From contig JBIKSI010000075.1 of NCBI GenBank assembly GCA_044348665.1, forward strand, positions 1-16,517: 16,517 nt of DNA. Reading direction: 5' to 3'. Below are positions 14,228 through 16,517 of the stretch, in pieces. How positions within the stretch are numbered: position 1 is the stretch's first letter; every line of letters starts with the position of its first letter. This DNA is from M2408 sp044348665. Lineage in GTDB: Bacteria > Bacteroidota > Bacteroidia > Flavobacteriales_D > Crocinitomicaceae. The notes under the pieces are model-generated. The model was not told the origin of the DNA. It worked only from the letters and a program-made list of their open reading frames with translations, and did not search any database. The position numbers and the translations under genes are program-made.

Positions 14228-14368
14228 CCCGCTATCCGCTGTATCTTTATAAAAGTTGACTTGGAGAGCCTCCGTCAACTTTTTAAAGGATGCCGCTACA
14301 ATTGCGAAGCATTCACCGATTCCTTAAAAGAAAGAATAAGCACAGAGGTAATCGGGGGCGTGCTTCGC
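14228..14368. repeat. Structured intergenic element with two large hairpins
   Basis: The 278-bp gap between divergent genes (14160-14437) holds a GC-richer block. Hairpin 1: CTTTA and AAAAGTTGAC (14245-14260) pair with GTCAACTTTT and TAAAG (14274-14288) with one bulged T, and inside them GGAG (14263-14266) pairs with CTCC (14270-14273). The flanks read CCCGCTATCCGCT (14228-14240) and AAAGGATGCCGCT (14285-14297). Hairpin 2: GCGAAGCA (14304-14311) with TGCTTCGC (14361-14368), then CCGATT with AATCGG and CCT with AGG nested inside. From memory, similar CCCGCTATCCGCT...AAAGGATGCCGCT elements recur between genes of Flavobacteriia, so this is probably one copy of a dispersed family. Confidence 0.55.
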
Positions 14369-14390
14369 TCTTTGAAAAAAGAAATCTGTT

Positions 14391-14420
14391 TTTGAACACA
14401 AAATTAATTCCCTATCTTTG
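14391..14420 (+). promoter_or_regulatory. Bacteroidota-type promoter of the ABC-F gene
   Basis: TTTG (14391-14394), 18-nt spacer, TATCTTTG (14413-14420), a full match to the Bacteroidota consensus, ending 17 nt before the ATG at 14438. The leader is short and has no Shine-Dalgarno. Confidence 0.82.
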
Positions 14421-14437
14421 CGCTTCAAAAAAATAGT

Positions 14438-16069
14438 ATGATTTCAATTGATGCTTTAGCAGTAGAATTTAGTGGATCCGTTTTGTTTAGCGATGTTTCC
14501 TTCGTTATTAATGAAAATGATAAAATCGCCCTCATGGGTAAAAATGGTGCTGGAAAATCCACTTTGCTGAAAATTTTGGCAGGAATAAACAAACCAACAC
14601 GTGGATCTATTTCTGCACCAAAAGACTACAAAATTGCCTATTTGCCGCAGCATTTATTGACAGAAGATAACGCAACAGTTTTTGAAGAAACAAGTAAGGC
14701 TTTTGCTTCTCTTTTTGAAATGAAAGACGAAATCGACACTTTAAATCATGAATTAACTGTTCGTACAGACTACGATTCCGACGATTATTACAAAATTATT
14801 GAACGAGTTTCTGAATTAAGCGAAAAATACTATTCCATTGAAGACATCAATTTTGAGGCTGAAGTGGAGAAAGTTTTACTTGGACTAGGTTTTTTAAGAA
14901 ATGATTTCACCCGACAAACTTCTGAATTTAGTGGTGGTTGGAGAATGAGAATTGAATTGGCAAAAATACTATTACAAAAACCAGATTTGATTTTATTAGA
15001 TGAACCTACAAATCACATGGACATCGAATCCATTGAGTGGTTGGAGGATTTTTTGATCAATCAAGCGAAAGCTGTAGTAGTAATTTCGCACGATAGAGCA
15101 TTTGTTGACAACATTACAAATAGAACGATTGAGGTGACGATGGGTCGTATTTATGATTACAAAGCGAAATATTCTCATTACCTAGAATTGAGAAAAGAAA
15201 GACGAGAACAGCAACAAAAACAATTCGAAGAGCAACAAAAAATGATTGCTGAAAACCAAGAATTTATCGATCGTTTTCGTGGAACTTATTCCAAAACAAA
15301 TCAGGTGCAATCTCGTGTGAAAATGTTGGAAAAATTAGAAATAATCGAAGTCGATGAATTAGATACTTCTGCTTTAAAATTAAAATTTCCACCAGCTCCA
15401 CGTTCTGGATCTTATCCTGTTGTGGTGAATGAATTGACAAAGAATTACGGCGACCATTTGGTTTTTAAAGATGCCTCGCTTACTATTGAAAGAGGTCAAA
15501 AAGTGGCCTTTGTTGGAAAAAATGGAGAAGGAAAGTCAACCATGATTAAAGCGATTATGAAAGAAATAGATTTTGACGGGAAATTAGAACTTGGACACAA
15601 CGTTAAAATTGGATATTTTGCACAAAATCAAGCATCATTACTGGATGAAAACCAAACAATTTTTGAAACGATTGACAACATTGCAGAAGGAGATATTCGC
15701 ACAAAAACCAAAGATATTTTGGGTGCTTTCATGTTTGGTGGTGACGACATTACCAAAAAAGTAAAAGTGTTATCTGGAGGAGAAAAAACGCGTTTAGCCA
15801 TGATAAAATTATTGTTAGAACCTGTAAATCTCTTGATTTTGGATGAGCCAACCAATCACCTAGACATGAAAACCAAAGACATCATCAAAGATGCCTTGAA
15901 AGATTTTGATGGAACACTTATTTTAGTTTCTCACGACCGAGATTTTTTAGATGGTTTAGCAACAAAAGTGTTTGAATTCGGGAACAAACGTGTGAAGGAA
16001 CATTTTGAAGATATTGCTGGCTTTTTGAAACTCAAAAAAATGGAAAGTTTAAGAGAGATTGAGAAGTAA
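14438..16069 (+). CDS. ABC-F family ATPase (translation factor or ribosome-protection type)
   Basis: 543 residues with two ABC domains and no membrane part. Domain 1: Walker A GKNGAGKST (34-42), signature FSGGW (164-168), Walker B LILLDEPTNH (184-193), switch SHDR (217-220). Domain 2: GKNGEGKST (360-368), LSGGE (445-449), LLILDEPTNH (465-474), SHDR (498-501). The linker (about 240-320), rich in Arg, Lys and Gln (RKERREQQQKQFEEQQK), is the P-site-tRNA-interacting segment of ABC-F proteins. All catalytic residues are intact. Length and lack of a long C-terminal coiled coil fit the YbiT/EttA-size group rather than Uup. It would bind ribosomes and regulate or rescue translation; a role in antibiotic resistance cannot be excluded. 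It has its own strong promoter, and a weak hairpin (TCACA/TGTGA, 16080-16096, then T5) follows. Confidence 0.93.
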   Translation: MISIDALAVEFSGSVLFSDVSFVINENDKIALMGKNGAGKSTLLKILAGINKPTRGSISAPKDYKIAYLPQHLLTEDNATVFEETSKAFASLFEMKDEIDTLNHELTVRTDYDSDDYYKIIERVSELSEKYYSIEDINFEAEVEKVLLGLGFLRNDFTRQTSEFSGGWRMRIELAKILLQKPDLILLDEPTNHMDIESIEWLEDFLINQAKAVVVISHDRAFVDNITNRTIEVTMGRIYDYKAKYSHYLELRKERREQQQKQFEEQQKMIAENQEFIDRFRGTYSKTNQVQSRVKMLEKLEIIEVDELDTSALKLKFPPAPRSGSYPVVVNELTKNYGDHLVFKDASLTIERGQKVAFVGKNGEGKSTMIKAIMKEIDFDGKLELGHNVKIGYFAQNQASLLDENQTIFETIDNIAEGDIRTKTKDILGAFMFGGDDITKKVKVLSGGEKTRLAMIKLLLEPVNLLILDEPTNHLDMKTKDIIKDALKDFDGTLILVSHDRDFLDGLATKVFEFGNKRVKEHFEDIAGFLKLKKMESLREIEK

Positions 16070-16148
16070 CATGGTGTTTTCACAGATTTATTGTGATTTT
16101 TAAATAAATGACTACGATTCAAATGCATAGTGTTGGAGAAATGAACAT

Positions 16149-16176
16149 TTTCATTAAAAAACTGTATTTAATGAAA
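16149..16176. repeat. Perfect inverted repeat at the start of the right-edge gene
   Basis: TTTCATTAAA (16149-16158) and TTTAATGAAA (16167-16176) form a 10-bp stem with an 8-nt loop; its last base is the A of the start codon at 16176. In mRNA it could hide the ribosome entry site, or as DNA it could be an operator. Confidence 0.5.
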
Positions 16177-16517
16177 TGAAAACTTTTAGTATCACATTTC
16201 TATTTTTAACTATCATTCATTTTTGTTCAGGTCAAAAATTAGAGATGGTCTTTTATTTAGCTCCTGAGGACATAACGGAATCAATTCAATTGAACGACTC
16301 ACTTTTAAGTAAATATCAAAAAAAGCCATTTTACATAATCACTGCAAGCGACTCAAGTTCCAGTAAATCTAAAACCTTAAGACATTTTTGGGATTTTTAC
16401 CGATCGGAAAACGTTTATCAAAAAGATTCTATTCATGCCAAAAAACAAATACAAGTAATCAAGGCGACTATTGATGAAGAAATTAAACACGAACTAAATA
16501 ATGAGAAAAGAAAAATT
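16176..16517 (+). CDS. Exported protein of unknown function, partial (C-terminus beyond right edge)
   Basis: 114 codons are open from the ATG at 16176 to the last base. The N-terminus MKTFSITFLFLTIIHFCSGQ is a signal peptide, with cleavage likely around residue 20. The Cys at 17 is not in a good lipobox. The visible mature part (EDITESIQLNDSLLSKYQKK, then SDSSSSKSKTLRHFWDFYRSENVYQK at about 58-83) becomes rich in Lys, Glu and Asp and looks helical. No family is recognised. An ATG at 16171 (ATGAAATGA) stops after two codons and overlaps this start. Confidence 0.7.
   Translation, partial: MKTFSITFLFLTIIHFCSGQKLEMVFYLAPEDITESIQLNDSLLSKYQKKPFYIITASDSSSSKSKTLRHFWDFYRSENVYQKDSIHAKKQIQVIKATIDEEIKHELNNEKRKI

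Overview
The window is AT-rich chromosomal DNA of a Bacteroidota bacterium, most likely of order Flavobacteriales (a Fluviicola/Crocinitomix-like organism is a guess). The support is a type IX secretion (T9SS) C-terminal sorting domain, two near-perfect Bacteroidota promoters (TTTG, 18-19 nt, TATCTTTG) upstream of tRNAs and an ABC-F gene, weak or absent Shine-Dalgarno sequences, and tRNA genes without encoded CCA.

Layout. (1) 1-5408 is an RNA-repair island. On the minus strand lie rtcB (RNA ligase), a small unknown gene, and two tandem RlaP-type nucleotidyltransferases overlapping by 4 nt; the last runs off the left edge. Divergently on the plus strand is a 574-residue protein joining a WYL-type transcription regulator to a phytanoyl-CoA-dioxygenase-like Fe(II)/2-oxoglutarate domain. 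A 20-nt identical sequence containing a palindrome (arms TACGCAA/TTGCGTA) lies both in the rtcB/WYL divergent promoter region and before the nucleotidyltransferase pair. In both places it is at the same distance from an ACTTTGT box, which points to one small regulon. (2) 5563-5911 is a minus-strand tRNA unit: promoter, tRNA-Gly(GCC), a duplicated tRNA-Leu 5' fragment, tRNA-Leu(UAA), terminator. (3) 6083-9719 is a two-gene plus-strand secretion unit: a beta-helix protein and a repeat-rich T9SS cargo protein, ending in a terminator. (4) 9718-14159 is a photolyase-associated gene set on the minus strand in two blocks: flavin-reductase-like protein, DUF2256 zinc-binding microprotein (a 47-codon gene), SDR protein without the catalytic Tyr; and TIGR03643-type small protein plus cryptochrome/photolyase. 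A plus-strand exported or membrane protein of unknown function lies between the blocks. (5) 14228-14368 is a structured two-hairpin intergenic element, followed by a strong promoter and an ABC-F ATPase gene. A secreted protein of unknown function is cut by the right edge.

How they could work together: RtcB joins 2',3'-cyclic-phosphate or 3'-phosphate RNA ends to 5'-OH ends. RlaP-family nucleotidyltransferases are known as partners of such ligases. The WYL protein would sense a ligand, and possibly oxidative or 2-oxoglutarate state through its dioxygenase half, and control both transcription units through the palindrome. This is the most interesting system in the window; the regulatory link is inferred.
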